Part shown: positions 1 to 13,227 of the stretch, piece after piece
Position numbering within the stretch: position 1 is the first letter of the stretch
Layout of the letters: each line of letters starts with the position of its first letter
Notes under the pieces: generated by a model
Databases searched by the model: none
Seen by the model: only the letters and a program-made list of their open reading frames with translations
What the model was told of the DNA's origin: nothing
NCBI RefSeq assembly: GCF_023973825.1
Contig: NC_090123.1
Span: 1,471,501 to 1,535,500 of the forward strand
Direction: 5' to 3'
DNA length: 64,000 nucleotides
DNA from: Plasmodium brasilianum
Taxonomy: Eukaryota; Apicomplexa; Aconoidasida; Haemosporida; Plasmodiidae
Translations under genes and position numbers: made by a program

Positions 1-1094
1 CTATTGTCATTATTACATTTAAAACTCGAAGTGCATTTTTGGACAGAGGAGGAACAATGGGTTTCGTCTTGCGCATTCTGCCCATTTTCCCGTCCCTGCT
101 ATTTGCGCCGTCTATTAATAGTTTTCTAATATGTGCTTCGTTCCTTTTACTATTTATTTTCTTTCTCGTTTTCGCTGTCTCGTTTTCTGTCTCTTTTGCT
201 GTCTCTTTTGCTGTCTCTTTTGCTGTCTCGTTTTCTGTCTCGTTTTCTGTCTCGTTTTCTGTCTCTTTTGCTGTCTTTTTCGTTGACTTTTTTTTTTTTC
301 TTTTTTTGTAAAAAACGAAATGCACTATTTTTCCCCCCTTTATGCGTTACTGGCGACACGCATATTTTGGCTCGTTTTTACGTGTTGCTACGTATTATTA
401 CGTATTCAACTGAGTTAATGAGGTATCAACATATATATATACGTGCATACAAAAAGCAGACTTGTGCATGCGTGCTCTCCTTATTTCTTATGTATCGTGC
501 GCTTTGGGATTTCACTCGCCTATACTTGTATAGGTGAATATATATATATATATATATATATGTATAGGTATAATATATATATGTACAAACGTGTGGCGGT
601 AAATATTGGTGTATATACGAAAGTGCATATGTATATACAGGCAGAAGCAAAAGAACTATTTTGAATGCACTCCTGAACACACTTCTGTTTTTGCACTCGG
701 GAGAGCACTATATTTATATGACCCTTTCTATGTACACTTATTGAACGATATGTTATATATTCTTAAGAGAATTATATTTTAAAAATGTACACGACGTGGA
801 AACTCGAAAATGCCATATTTATGAAAAAACGAGAAAATATTATACATATGTGTGTGTGTATTTGAATTATGCACATATTATGTGCGTATTGTATGTATGT
901 ATGTATGTATGGGGATGCGTATTTGTGTCCACACACCTGGAACTGCAATATGTTTATATAATATTTTATTTTTCTTTCGAAATGATGTGTATAACCATTT
1001 GCTAAAACTGTATTTAACCCCTTATTATTAAACACATAGCAATGTTTTAAAATGTGCATGCACTACAAAAAAAAAAGAAAAAAAAAGAAAGAAA

Positions 1095-1134
<40 letters not shown>

Positions 1135-2181
1135 GTACAAAATGTATACATTTATATGTGTAATAAAAAAATTACTCTCCCATGGTTTAAAAAAAAAAAA
1201 AAAAATAGTAACACCAACTCGTCTTCTACATTTTTTCATAAAATAAAAAAAAAGAAAATTTTTTTTTTAAAAGTTGTGTTTTATATTTAAAGTTATTCTG
1301 TTATCCTGTTACTTCTTATTTTGTTTTGACTATTATTTTTTTTTTTTTTTTTTTTCCTCGAAGAACAAACAACATACGTCTTTTTTTTCCTCTTTTGGGA
1401 TGAACGTACAAACGCACTTAAATTTTTTAACCTTTCGCAAATGGAGCTAAATGAAGCATTTTATTTTTTTTAAATTTGCTTCAACATTTTGAACTCTTAG
1501 AAAGTACAATATTATACCAGAAAAAAAAAAAAAAAAAGTTAACTTGAGTTGTTTTGAAAAAAAATCAAGAGTGAATTTGTTTATTTTTTTCAGTCTTTAT
1601 TATTTTTTATTTTATTATTTATTATTTTTATTTTATTTTTTTTGCAGTCAGATTTTGTTGCATGCATATTATATACTGCTTAACACTAAATTTGTGTATA
1701 CCTGTGTGAATGGATTGAGCGAAAAGACAAAAGTTGATAAAAATGTTGTAATTAGGGAAAAATGAAATAAAACGAAATGAAATAAGATTAAATAAGTAAA
1801 TTGGGTAAGGTTGAACGCCAAAAAAAAAAAAAAGAAAAAAAAGAAAAAAAAGAAAAAAAAAAAAAAAAAAGTAACTGTTAACAATTAACAGTTAAAATAA
1901 CTAAAACTGCTGCACCATACAATACACATGAAACGAAACCTATTTTTTCTATTTTATTTTTATGCTGTTAATTCAGCCTACACCCCATGTAACTCTGTAG
2001 AAGGAATGTTTTCCTCTACATGAGCTCCTCTTAAAATGTGTACTCGAAAAATATTAATATGTATGTACGGCGTATGTGTGAATGTATGATGTATGTATGG
2101 CATATACTAATATACATACAATCCATACGACACCATAAGCACAAAGGTACAAAAAAAGAAAAAAAAAAAAAAAATTGAAGA
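1..2181. other. Intergenic, no supportable gene
   Basis: I see no credible coding region here. The open frames are products of simple sequence: a 12-bp minisatellite near the left edge, (TA)n around 540-560 and 1103-1130, and long A or T runs (for example 1803-1870). It lies downstream of the minus-strand gene that starts at 5762, so part of it is probably that gene's 3' untranslated region. Confidence 0.7.
169..282. repeat. 12-bp minisatellite, two alternating unit types
   Basis: About nine 12-bp units of two kinds, TTTTGCTGTCTC and GTTTTCTGTCTC, are interspersed in tandem. Read on the minus strand the units contain AAAACGAGACAG. Open frames through it (KRDRKRDS on the minus strand, SFAVSFSV on the plus strand) are periodic artefacts. 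Confidence 0.85.
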
Positions 2182-2276
2182 CTAATATTTGACGCCTCTC
2201 CTAGAAGCCAATATACGCTGAACTCTCTCCCGAGCATTTTTGTGAATCGACTTATTATCGAAGGACATATTCCACA

Positions 2277-2307
<31 letters not shown>

Positions 2308-5300
2308 TCGTCTTCTATTTCATAAGACAGGTCAAATTTTACATTATTATAATAATAATTATTATAATTTTTATTCTGATCATTTGTATATATGTAATCA
2401 TTTGTTAAATACATTTTGTTATCCTTACCCTCTGTTGTACTGTTAAAAATTTCCTCCTTATTAATAATATCATATGTTTTACTGTTGTAACTCTGAATGG
2501 TATTATTTTTGTTGCAGTGATGGTGAAATTCTGTACTACTTACATAGTCTTTATTAGTTTTGCTCCTAGTGTAATATTCATATGCATCAGTACGTGAGGA
2601 GGAGGTCATCATGCCATGGGTTACTGACTGATGCGGAAAAGGGTTTGTTTCATTTTCTTTATTAATGCTAAGATAATTATTCGAGTTTCTACTATTACTG
2701 CTATTATTACTGCTGGTATTATTGCAAGTATTACTGTTATTATTACTGCTGGCATTATTGCAAGTATTACTGCTAGTATTATTGCTAGTATTATTGCTAG
2801 CAGTAGCAGCAGTAGCAGTAGTAGCAGTAGTAGCAGCCGAAGTAGGATTATATAATTTATATGTTTTATGTTCACTTGTTTTTTTAAAAACATTTCTGTA
2901 ACTATGGTAATACGCGATCCCACTTTTATGATGTGCGCATGCTTTGTCTACATTGTTACCACCGTTACTATTACTGATATGATTACTACAACTATTACTA
3001 CTGATACTATTTATGTTAATGTATTTGTTGTTGTCGTAACCCGCTGCTTTACCGAAAGAGGGTGTTGTAATGAAATGACTGCTCTTACCCTCTACATTAT
3101 TTCCATTATTTTTATGCTTATCGAGTTGTTCACCATATGATGCATTCATTATACGTACGTTATTAGCTGAGTAATCTACTGCACTATTTGCTACGTCATT
3201 CGCTAAGCTATTCTTAGTACCATTAAGCAAAGAATACTGTGCATTATTAATTTCATTACAATTTTCCAATTGACTCAAATAAGAGCAGCTCTTTTGGGGG
3301 TTGCTACCACTGTTCGTATTTTGCTCGGTCAAACCACCGCAGACCACACTACAACTACCAGCACTACTATTATCAACATTATTATTGCTATGGTAATTCA
3401 TAGAACTATTCTCGGACAGTCTTTTGCTTTTATTACTAGCGTCATCCTTGTTACCATCTTCTCCGCAGGTATGACTTATTATCACATTGCTACATTTATT
3501 TTCTAAACCGTACATGTCACTGTTATTATAACTTCCGCAGTTGTTATTATAAATACTTCCACTTTTTTCATCAACAACGTTACTATTATTATTTCTGTTG
3601 TCAGAACAATGAGTTCTGATATTAATTTTAATTGCTTTATTATCATTTTCATAATAATTATTATTTTTTTTACCATTTTTTACTGGTGCAAAATGCACTC
3701 TACGTTTATGTGAATGCCCATAATTGTTATTATTATTTTTTTTGCATGACCAAGTCATATTTTTTTTTTTATTTTTTTTTTTTGTTGCTTTTTTAGCTAG
3801 CTGGTGATAAGTATTATTATGGTGATTAATGAGGTTATTACAGTACCCCCCATTATTGAACACATTACTGTGTGCATTATTAATATTATTACTGTTAGTG
3901 TTGTTTAAAAAATTTTTGTTTATTTTTTCGAACTGCCCACCATTTGTTGTAGAACTATTTTTATTATTATAAAATTTTTTTAAGTTGCCATTATTATTAT
4001 TGTAGCTGTTGCAATTGTATGGATTATTTTTTGTACCTCTGGTATCATTCTTTTCATTATACTTACAATTGCCATCTATATGCATAGTTGCTATTGTGTT
4101 ATCAGACATGTTATCCTCATTACTGCTTAATTTCATGTAATAATTGGAACAAATTTTATTATATTTCCCTTTTTTTTTACCTATAAAATATTTTTCTAAA
4201 TTTTTTGTTTTCGTCCTTGTTTCGTTCTTTAACTGAATCGTATTCATCATATTCGTATGCTTCGTTCTTCCCCCCTTTTTCATATTTTTCATATTTTTCA
4301 TATTTTTTATATTTTTCAAATTTTTCATATTTTTTATATTTTTCAAATTTTTCAAATTTTTCATATTTTTCAAATTTTTCATATTTTTCATATTTTTCAT
4401 ATTTTTCATATTTTTCATATTTTTCATACTTTTCATACTTTTCATATTTTTCAAATTTTTTATACTTTTCATATATTTCATATTTTCCATTTTTTTCCTC
4501 CTTTTATTTTTATTATTTAAACTATTAATAAAAACGTCTTCCCCAGTACTACTTTTCAGCCCATACCACATATCACAAGGATTTTCACACATGTTAATGT
4601 TAACTTTGCATTTTTTGTTAACAAATACTTTGGTGGACTCATCACTGAATAAAGAGTTGCTATCATTGAAAGTTTTGTAAGTTTCATGTTTGTGTGCAAA
4701 CTCGTTGTTACTGCTAATTATGCCTTTATGGTTATTAGCCAAGTAGTTGTCCCTTTTCTTTTGATCATTCTCGTGATTACAATCATGATTACATTTACGA
4801 TTACAATCAAGATCATTCTGTTCATTATAATAATTACTGAGCCTCCTCTTTTTTGCTTCCTTTTTTTCCTCTATTTTTTTCTTAACATATATTAAAAAAT
4901 TTTCATTTTCGCTATCTCTATCGCACTCTTCCTCCCGAAGGTTCTGGTTTCTCTTATCCAGGTCATTAAGTAACTCCTTGGTTAGTCTTAAACCATCACT
5001 GAAGCTGTTGTTGTTGTGGCCACTGCTATTATTTTTTCCGTTCTTATTCTCATAAAATACATGTTTCCCATTCTTATTATTAAATGGGTTTATATTACGG
5101 GTATATTTATTAACACTGTAAGACACATTAATATTATTACTGTTACTGTTATCGTTACAGTTATTGTCATTGCTATTGTTACTGCCATTACTGTTGCGCA
5201 AGTGATGGTAAAATTTATTTATTCCATAATTATTGGAAGTATATGCACAACTCGCACAGTTATCTTTACAGCTGTCTTCATTTATTTTTACGGCATGGTC

Positions 5301-5762
5301 AGAAGGAGAACTATTTTTAACAGATTGCACATTATTTTTATTTTTATTATTACTATTACTACTATTACTGTAATTATTATTACCGCTATTATTACCGCTA
5401 TTATTACCGCTACTATTACCGCTATTATTACCGCTATTATTACTGCTATTATTAACATTATTATTATTATTATAATCGCGTAAAAAAATATAGTTGTTAC
5501 ATTTTTCACCATCAAGAAATAGCTTCTTATCATTTTTCACACACTGTTGTTCTTTTTTAATATGATTATAGTAACCTATGTTTAAATCGCTATTTTTTTT
5601 TATGTGTTTTCCCCTGGTGCTCTTAGCACCTTTTCTATCATGATTTTTTCCCTTTTCATTTTTATTTAATTTTATATCTTCATAGGAAAATGTTATGCTA
5701 TCATTATTCGATGATGTTGTTTGGTAATACGTCGTGTGACTTTGACTTTCGCTCTTCTCCAT
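2182..5762 (-). CDS. Asn-rich protein of unknown function, frame broken near C-terminus
   Basis: Large single-exon minus-strand gene starting at the ATG at 5760-5762. It is dominated by Asn/Ser/Lys low complexity. Residues about 424-497 are a Lys-Asn-Met/Leu tandem repeat (KNMKNMKNLKNM type), and a Thr/Ala/Asn/Ser-rich block lies in the last third. The uninterrupted frame runs to 2031, but after a 28-base A run (plus-strand T run 2277-2304) it turns into non-biological sequence. The neighbouring frame instead reads MWNMSFDNKSIHKNARE and then a basic tail ending GVKY with TAG at 2182-2184, which looks like a real conserved C-terminus. I therefore place the end at 2182 (about 1193 aa if one A is missing). 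Residues 687-691 (RRVHF) fit the RVxF docking motif of protein phosphatase 1. I do not recognise the family. Confidence 0.8.
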
Positions 5763-7661
5763 TATTTCTGATGGATGCGAATTATACCTGAACAGTGCAG
5801 GAAGTAAGCCAGTCTGTCAAATGTACGTAAACATGTGTATGTGCATGTGTGCATGGGCAACTTTACGGTGTTATTTTAAACTCATACAAATAGGACATAT
5901 ATTTCTTTTTTCTTTTTTTTAAATACATATAACGTAGATTAAAAAATCGACGCGAGCACTGTATGAAAATATGCACATGGTTCATTAAAAAGACAAAATG
6001 GAATAATGCATAACGAATTAGTTCCAATATAAATATATATATATATATATATATTTATATACATATATGCATATATATATGCATATGAATTTTCAGTAAA
6101 TCAGTTCAACGTTTTCGTTTAAAGTAATGAACTAGTAACTCCCACTCATACTTATGTATATAAAATTTGATACAAATGGGAGTTCATTATTCATATATAA
6201 AAATCTTTTTAAATTTAATTTAACATTAATTGAGTAATAATACTTTATACTAATTCCTCGCGTGGAGTAATGCAACTACTGCTCTTATACAATGAACGCA
6301 GCAACGATCAAGTAAAGCGAAATAATAGTATATGCATATATATATATATATGCACACATACGTATGTCAAGGTTAAAAACAGAGAAATAAAATGTGCTCG
6401 AAATTGTACTAACACAGTTAATACAAAACAAACTCTATTCATACTAAAAATGAAAATTATTTTAGATATACTTTTTACTATATTACCAAAGTGTTCATAA
6501 AGAGCCTCAACAAGAATGTCAGCCAATGAATTATACTCAACTAATACAATATAATACAATTCTGGTAAAATGTTAATCGTTCTATATAGTTATTTATGAT
6601 CGAAAAGGTTTGAAGTGGTATATTCAATTTTCCCCCCCTCTTCTTAAGTGAGTTATCGCAAAAAAAAAAAAAAATATTATTAAAAAAGGATGGTGTATGT
6701 ATTCAATTTTAATATAACTCATACACACTATACTTTTTTGTTTGTTGACCTACGTCAGCTCTAAAATTATATATCAATGTTTCTACATGTCTATCTATGT
6801 AGCTATCTACTACCTATCTACGCACTAATCTACGTATGTATCTATTTATTTATTTCTATATATTTCTTCTTTTTAAGAACCCTTTTCTCCACCTATTATA
6901 TTTTCTTTCCAGAATACATAAACTGTAGCTCATTTTTTCACTGTAAAACTTATCGACATAAAATTAAAAAGCTAATATGGCTGCAATTAATATCTTGCAT
7001 TTGTTCATACAAAAATAACTCATACACACACACTAGTACATATATATAATTCGTGTATATACTCCTCTGTGTATATGTATACACAAAACGTGTGCATAAC
7101 TGATACTGTGGAATTTGTTATTTCCCCCTTTTTAGTGCGGTATATATTTTCGCTTTCAGAAATATTAGATATTTACATATATGCATATATATATATGTCC
7201 ATATATATGTATGTATATAATATGTATGCACATATATATATATATATTCTTCAATTAATTACACATCAAAGAGATTTTAAAATTTGGTTACACTATTCTC
7301 AATTACATTTATACATAAACTATAAAATATGTGTTTTCTTTGTTAACTATATTTTTGTGGATTCGAGAAAAAAAAAAAAAAAAAATCAACAAAACTTTTC
7401 TATCAATTTAACAAGCAGGTATAATATCTGTCATACTATATGATTACTTTCATAAATATGTGGAAGTTTTTTTTTTTTTTTTTTCTTTCTTTCTTATCTC
7501 TTAATTTATTTCATTGAATTCCCTTGAAATATTTATGAAATAAATGAAAATGTCCAAAATGTTCTTTTATTTATGCACTACACTATAGTAGCAAATATAC
7601 CTAAATATGACACATACGAAATAACAACATAAAGGTAACGTCTATTTATATAATATTATAT

Positions 7662-7702
7662 GGGGATGTGGGATAGCAGTCGCGTGGCGGGGGTGGGGGT
7701 GG
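7662..7702 (+). other. G-rich island with G-quadruplex potential
   Basis: Four G runs of three or more (7662-7665, 7670-7672, 7689-7693, 7695-7699) sit inside DNA that is otherwise very AT-rich. The tight 17-base core 7686-7702 (GGCGGGGGTGGGGGTGG) can form at least a two-tier quadruplex with one-base loops. A three-tier form would need a 16-base middle loop. Confidence 0.6.
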
Positions 7703-8026
7703 TTTACCTCCTATTTATACATACACACGTATAATTAAATATTATCCTATATTTATTTAATTTAAAAAAAAAAATATATATATATATATATTTTGTGTGT
7801 GTGTGCTGTAAAAAACTATACAACTTTGATTAATGTTAATATAATATATTTTTTAATTTTCTCAAAATTTCTTATTCAAAATGTAAAAAGTTTATGATTT
7901 TTCTGCTTTACATAATAATGCACTGCTTTTTAATCTTTAATTTTTTTTTTTTTTAAACTTTTTCAGGAAAAGCTCTTTTATACAAGTTGTTCGTTTGTTA
8001 GGAGGTGAGATGTGTTAGTTTGCTAA

Positions 8027-8054
8027 TTCGTTCGTTCGTTCGTTCGTTCGTTCG

Positions 8055-8055
<1 letters not shown>
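8027..8055. repeat. TTCG tetranucleotide microsatellite
   Basis: About seven TTCG copies, followed directly by a long T run (8059-8085). No coding meaning is apparent. Confidence 0.9.
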
Positions 8056-8085
<30 letters not shown>

Positions 8086-9386
8086 CTCTTTCCCCTATGT
8101 TTCAGTTTATCTCTAATTGTACATATGCTTCCAATGGCGCTAGTTATTGACAATTAACAACTACAATTTTGGTTTGAGTTCATTACAACACTTCAAGTCA
8201 ATGTGCAAGAGCTTATTTCGTTTAGACACTACTTGGGATCACAAGTTAGCTTTAAATATTGAGCATTCATATGAAAAAAAAAAAAAAAGCTTTTATTTGT
8301 TTCTTTTGCATTCATATTTTTATCTTTTCTTTATTTTTATGTTTTCTTTATTTTTATATTTTCTTTATTTTTATGTTTTCTTTATTTTTATCTTCTTTTT
8401 ATTTAATATTTTATTTTATTTTTTTGTATAAATCTTATTACTTTCAAGTCACTTTACTGGACGGTAAATACTGAAACGATTTTGTCTTCCAACTTTGAAT
8501 ATTTATGTATAAAGTTTGGGGAGATGAGATGAGGGAATAATATGTCAAAATTTTTTAGAAATAAAAAAATGGTATTAACGGAAAGCGATACGAACAGGTA
8601 TAATTAAATATATATACAAACTGTACATATAATATTAATAATACTCGGAGTCTTTTTGTACAATACAAATAAAATCAACTTAAATAAATTTGATCAAATG
8701 GCAATTAGACAATACTCTGGTAGTTCTATCATACACGGGAAGTTTTAATAAGGTATAAAAGTTACAAGAAAAGGAGTATATACATTTAAAAAAAAAAAAG
8801 TAACCTTATATAACAGAAAAAAGTAACAATAATATTAACACGTACATATATATATATATATATAACTGTTATTCACTACATTAAATAAACGTAGCTATGT
8901 AATATATATATATATAATATACATATATATATAATATATTATGTGTATTTTTGCATCATAATTTAATTTAATCGCAATATATATTTATAAGTTATACGTT
9001 TTAATTATTTACATAAATATTATATAAATATTGCAACACAAAAAATATGATGTTATTGTAATTATAAAAGTTGACACTACATTTTTGCACGAGGCTAATT
9101 CAAGCATTTCATGAAATATTACAATTACAGTTTTTTTTCATTTATTTATTAATATATTCGTTTATAGGTATATTCGTTTATTTTCTTTTTTTTTTTTTCA
9201 CGATACAATATTTCCAAAATTACTACAACTTATTTTTCGTTGCATATAACAGCTTTCACAAAATAATTGCTACTGTTGTGTGTGTGTGTGTTAATTTTTT
9301 TTTTTTTTTTTTAAGCTTTTTCAAAAATATACAGATAGTAAAAATGTACAAATGATATATATGCTTATAATATACTATATGATATT

Positions 9387-9425
<39 letters not shown>

Positions 9426-9736
9426 TTTGCATAAATGTATATAAAAAATATATATGCGTTTTAGTATCTCCCCTGCTTCAATACAAGGAGGTATAATATA
9501 TTTTATACATATACCACACGTAACTATACGAGTGTAAAGATAAAAATAAAAAGTACAAAATAAAAAGAAGTATACAAATAGAAGTTAACAAATATAAAAA
9601 AAAAAAAAAAAATCAACAATATATATATATTTATGCATTATTTTTTCTTCCTTTTTTCCTTTTTACTTACTAAAAGCATAAGAAAAGGTTTTAAAACGGC
9701 AAATAATGATAAATACATTTATATTGTTGTATTAAA

Positions 9737-9774
<38 letters not shown>

Positions 9775-9935
9775 ATAAAAAAGTACGTAAATATATAATA
9801 AATAAATATAAATATATATTTATATTTATTTACTTACTCGATTGTTACTTTTTTATTTTACTTTAATGTGATTTTAAAGCATAAACAAAATTTATTATGC
9901 TTTTTTTGTTAAATGTAAAAAAAAAAAAAAAAAAA

Positions 9936-9994
9936 AAATTAAAATTAAAATTAAAATTAAAATTAAAATTAAAATTAAAATTAAAATTAAAATA
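9936..9994. repeat. AAAATT hexanucleotide array
   Basis: About nine perfect AAAATT units follow a 22-base A run and lead into AAAAAT-type repeats to about 10025. This is one of the most GC-poor points of the window. Confidence 0.9.
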
Positions 9995-11323
9995 AAAAAT
10001 AAAAATAAAAATAAAAACAAAAATATAAATAGAAAATATTGAAAATATTTTTACCCTTCAAATTTTTTTTGTTTTATTTAAATATATTTTTATTTTAATA
10101 TTTAAATTTTTTTTTCTTTTTTTTTTTTTTAATATAAATATTTTAATGCAGTACTATTATAAAAGTACAAAATATATATAATTATACATGTACATTATAT
10201 AATTACTCGTATTATTATATATTTATACGATACCCATATATGTAGTATAAATGAACACGACTATTATAAGCAATGAAAAAAACATGTTAGCTCAAAATGA
10301 GTTAAAAGGAAAAAAGGAAGCATAAAGGTAAAATAAAATAAATAGTATGTAAAGCTTTGATTAGCAAAAACAGGTTTTTTTGAGGTAAAAAATTGCAGTT
10401 TTTTGTTCTTTAAACGGCATAATTTATATTATATATATTATATATATATATATATAATATGTATATAAATAATATATAAATTTATTTTAATATATTCAAC
10501 TGTTTTTTATATGTTTATGTTTAGTAAAGTTTATTGCAATTTTTAACTTGATGAATTTTCTGTTTTTTTCTTTTTTAAATTTTATTGTTTTTTTAATAAA
10601 AGTTTTCTGTGAATGGAAAAAATGAAGTACTTATTTTGTTTATATATAATATAATGTATGTATATATATTTATATATGCAAATAATATAATGTATATGTA
10701 TATATATATATATTTATACGTACAAATATAATGTATATATATATTTATACGTACAAATAATATATATAAATTTATATATATGAGGGAAGAAAAGTTAAAT
10801 ATTGTATGGAGGTACAAAAAAAGATTATAAAATGAAATTTTAAAAAAAGAATAAAACAAGTGTTGAAATGAAATAAAAATTATGAACAAAAAAAAAAAAA
10901 AAAAATTAAACCATTGTTCTTATATTATTTATGAATAATTAACTTTGTTCATATATTATTTATGAATAATTAAAAACACAAAATTTATCCATCAACTGTT
11001 GTACTGTTATATCAAACCCCCCATATAATAAAATGCAGAAAAAAATAGTATAGTAATAAATTTATTATCTATCTTAGCATTATTGGCTATAATTCACAGC
11101 GAAAAATGAAGCGTATAAATAAGAAAAAAAATTTATTTGCCAAAAGTGCACTTTGTTTTCCCATTTTATTAACTTTTATTTTGTTTTTATTTATTCGATA
11201 AATATTTTAACCAAAAAAATGCGTATACTTAAAACGACTTTTTTTATGTTTTAGGTTGTAATATTTTATTGAAAAAAAAAAAATTTATTTTTTGGTAAAA
11301 AGCGAACTATATTTATCAATGAT

Positions 11324-11354
<31 letters not shown>

Positions 11355-11499
11355 GTAATTATGTGTTTTTGTACATATATGTGTATAAAATGAGAAATAA
11401 CATATATGCATATATAACATTCTTGCTCACAGAAGTACCTTTTAAATTTATGCACCAAGAATGAACATGTTCATAAAATAATCGTTTTTTAAAGAACTA

Positions 11500-11536
<37 letters not shown>

Positions 11537-11923
11537 TATTTTTTTTTTTTATGTACATATAAGGTGGTGAATAATGAAAAAACTAGGTTAGTTCTTGAAA
11601 ATTTACTTGTACTGCATTTTGAAAAACATAAAATTTTTAGCAATATAAAGGTAAATTGGTTTATTTGAACCATGTTATACGCAAAATTATATAGTAGAAG
11701 GAATAAGTTGATAGCCGTTACAATACAGCAGCTGAATATATATATATATATATATATGTATTATATATTTATGTACACGTATTAATTACACTTATGAGAA
11801 ACGCAAAAATAAGTGAACGTGTAACGTAATGTAGCGTTAGGGTTGCTGTTAATGATTTATGCTATGATATGACATATGTTATATTAAGCATGCAAAAAAA
11901 AAAATGCCCCTAAGCGAAAAATT

Positions 11924-12626
11924 TTAAATGTAAGAATCTTTTGACACGTCGATATGTGATAGTTTTACGCATAGCTTATTTTTACATTTCATATATAATG
12001 GAATAGTTATATATAAGAATTTGTGGTTGTTTAAAAAGTCCCCTATTTGAAGGCATTTTGTTTTTTGAAATAAAAAGAATACGAGCCTATTTACATAAGT
12101 ATAATATTCTTGATAAATAAAAGGAGAAAAAATTTTCACGGCTGCATACCCATTTGCTTCATTAACAAACCCAAGCCATTCTACACAAGAAGAAGGATTT
12201 GTTTTATTTATTTCTTTTTTTTCATTTTCTCCTTCTAACTTAATAAAATTCTTAGATTTAATTTTTTTATCACGTCCATCATATAACCTTACATCATCAA
12301 ACCTATTATCATTGCTCCAACTATCTGCATCAGAATCTGTGAACTCCAAAAATATATCTGAGTTATAAGACTTAATTCTTTTAGTCTTTTCCAATATATC
12401 TTTATCATTTGGTATACACTTACACAAATTGAAAAGAATTTGATCTAACATATCATCATTGGGGAAAAAATAATTTGCTCTATTTATTAATTCTTCACTC
12501 TCTGATAAAATATGCATAAGAAATAATAACTCAGTTGTATAAATTTTATATTCGACCAAAAAGTATAATATATTTTGCAAGTAACAAGTAAAGAAAATTG
12601 GTGTTCCACGTGTGCATAACTATTGC

Positions 12627-12658
<32 letters not shown>

Positions 12659-12991
12659 GTGCATAACTTTGTCGCTTGTCGCCTTATTTAACTTTTAAGT
12701 TAACGACATGTTTGCTCGTGGAGTTCGCTTAGAATTTAGCGCAGCGTAAGTGCACTATAATTATGTGAATAGCGCAAATGCGCAAATAGGCACTAGTTAA
12801 CACAAACATTACCCCCTTAAAGGACAATTTCGAAATATTTACATAAAAATGAAAGCCCCTTTTAACACTGAACTGAGTACATCCGAAATAATAATAAAGG
12901 GAAAAAGCTTTTTTTTAAAAGCATACATTTTTCATGTAAAAGTAACCATAAATATTGTAAATATTTACACATTTATCAGAAAATAGTAGGT

Positions 12992-13032
<41 letters not shown>

Positions 13033-13227
13033 GTATATACGTATTACTCTATTCATGCGTCTTTTTTTTTTTTTATGTAAATTATCACACAAAATTAAGA
13101 GCCTACTTTTTATATTTTTCTTCAAGGAATAAACCAACGATTCTATTTGTTTTTTGCTTCTCTTTTGAATTTTGTTTGCTCTTATGTTACTCTCTTGGTC
13201 ATAATGTAAACTATCACCTGTTTCCAT
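11924..13227 (-). CDS. Conserved-looking two-exon protein of unknown function
   Basis: Two minus-strand coding blocks are joined here into one gene. Exon 1 (13048-13227) starts at the ATG 13225-13227 and encodes 60 residues, ending KKRRMNR just before a GTAATA donor. The block 11924-12619 is open after an upstream TAG. An acceptor at 12620-12621 gives a phase-0 join, a 428-base intron full of (TA)n, and a 291-residue protein. The second block is clearly coding: it has no low complexity apart from an acidic/basic hinge, with features such as CVEWLGFVNEANGYAAVKIF and a C-terminal CKNKLC. Its conventional open frame starts with TTG, not ATG, which supports an upstream exon. The acceptor is weak; a better pyrimidine-rich AG lies further in (LSES region) but would need a phase-1 donor that I did not find. 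Family not recognised. Confidence 0.6.

Larger units (their letters stand above)
5763..11923. other. 6.1 kb gene-poor interval
   Basis: No open frame here looks like a normal Plasmodium gene. Contents: the upstream region of the gene starting at 5762; many (TA)n tracts (6037-6053, 8845-8863, 9393-9420, 9740-9770, 10680-10760, 11335-11354); long A/T runs; an AAAATT array; a TTCG microsatellite; and a G-rich island at 7662-7702. Two stretches are richer in GC and protein-like: 8105-8275 on the plus strand and 6450-6560 on the minus strand (NSLADILVEALYEHF). Both carry stops and no complete gene model could be built. AT content rises between about 8.6 and 11.9 kb, but GC-containing stretches are frequent. 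Confidence 0.6.

Noticed and set aside
9900..11560. Possible centromere because of extreme AT content
   Set aside because: Several 60-base lines have 9-14 G/C, below the AT level I know for Plasmodium centromere cores, and no characteristic core array was seen. Kept only as a gene desert.
11836..11850. Telomere-like GTTAGGGTT
   Set aside because: A single copy, not the Plasmodium GGGTTYA array, and the window is chromosome-internal.
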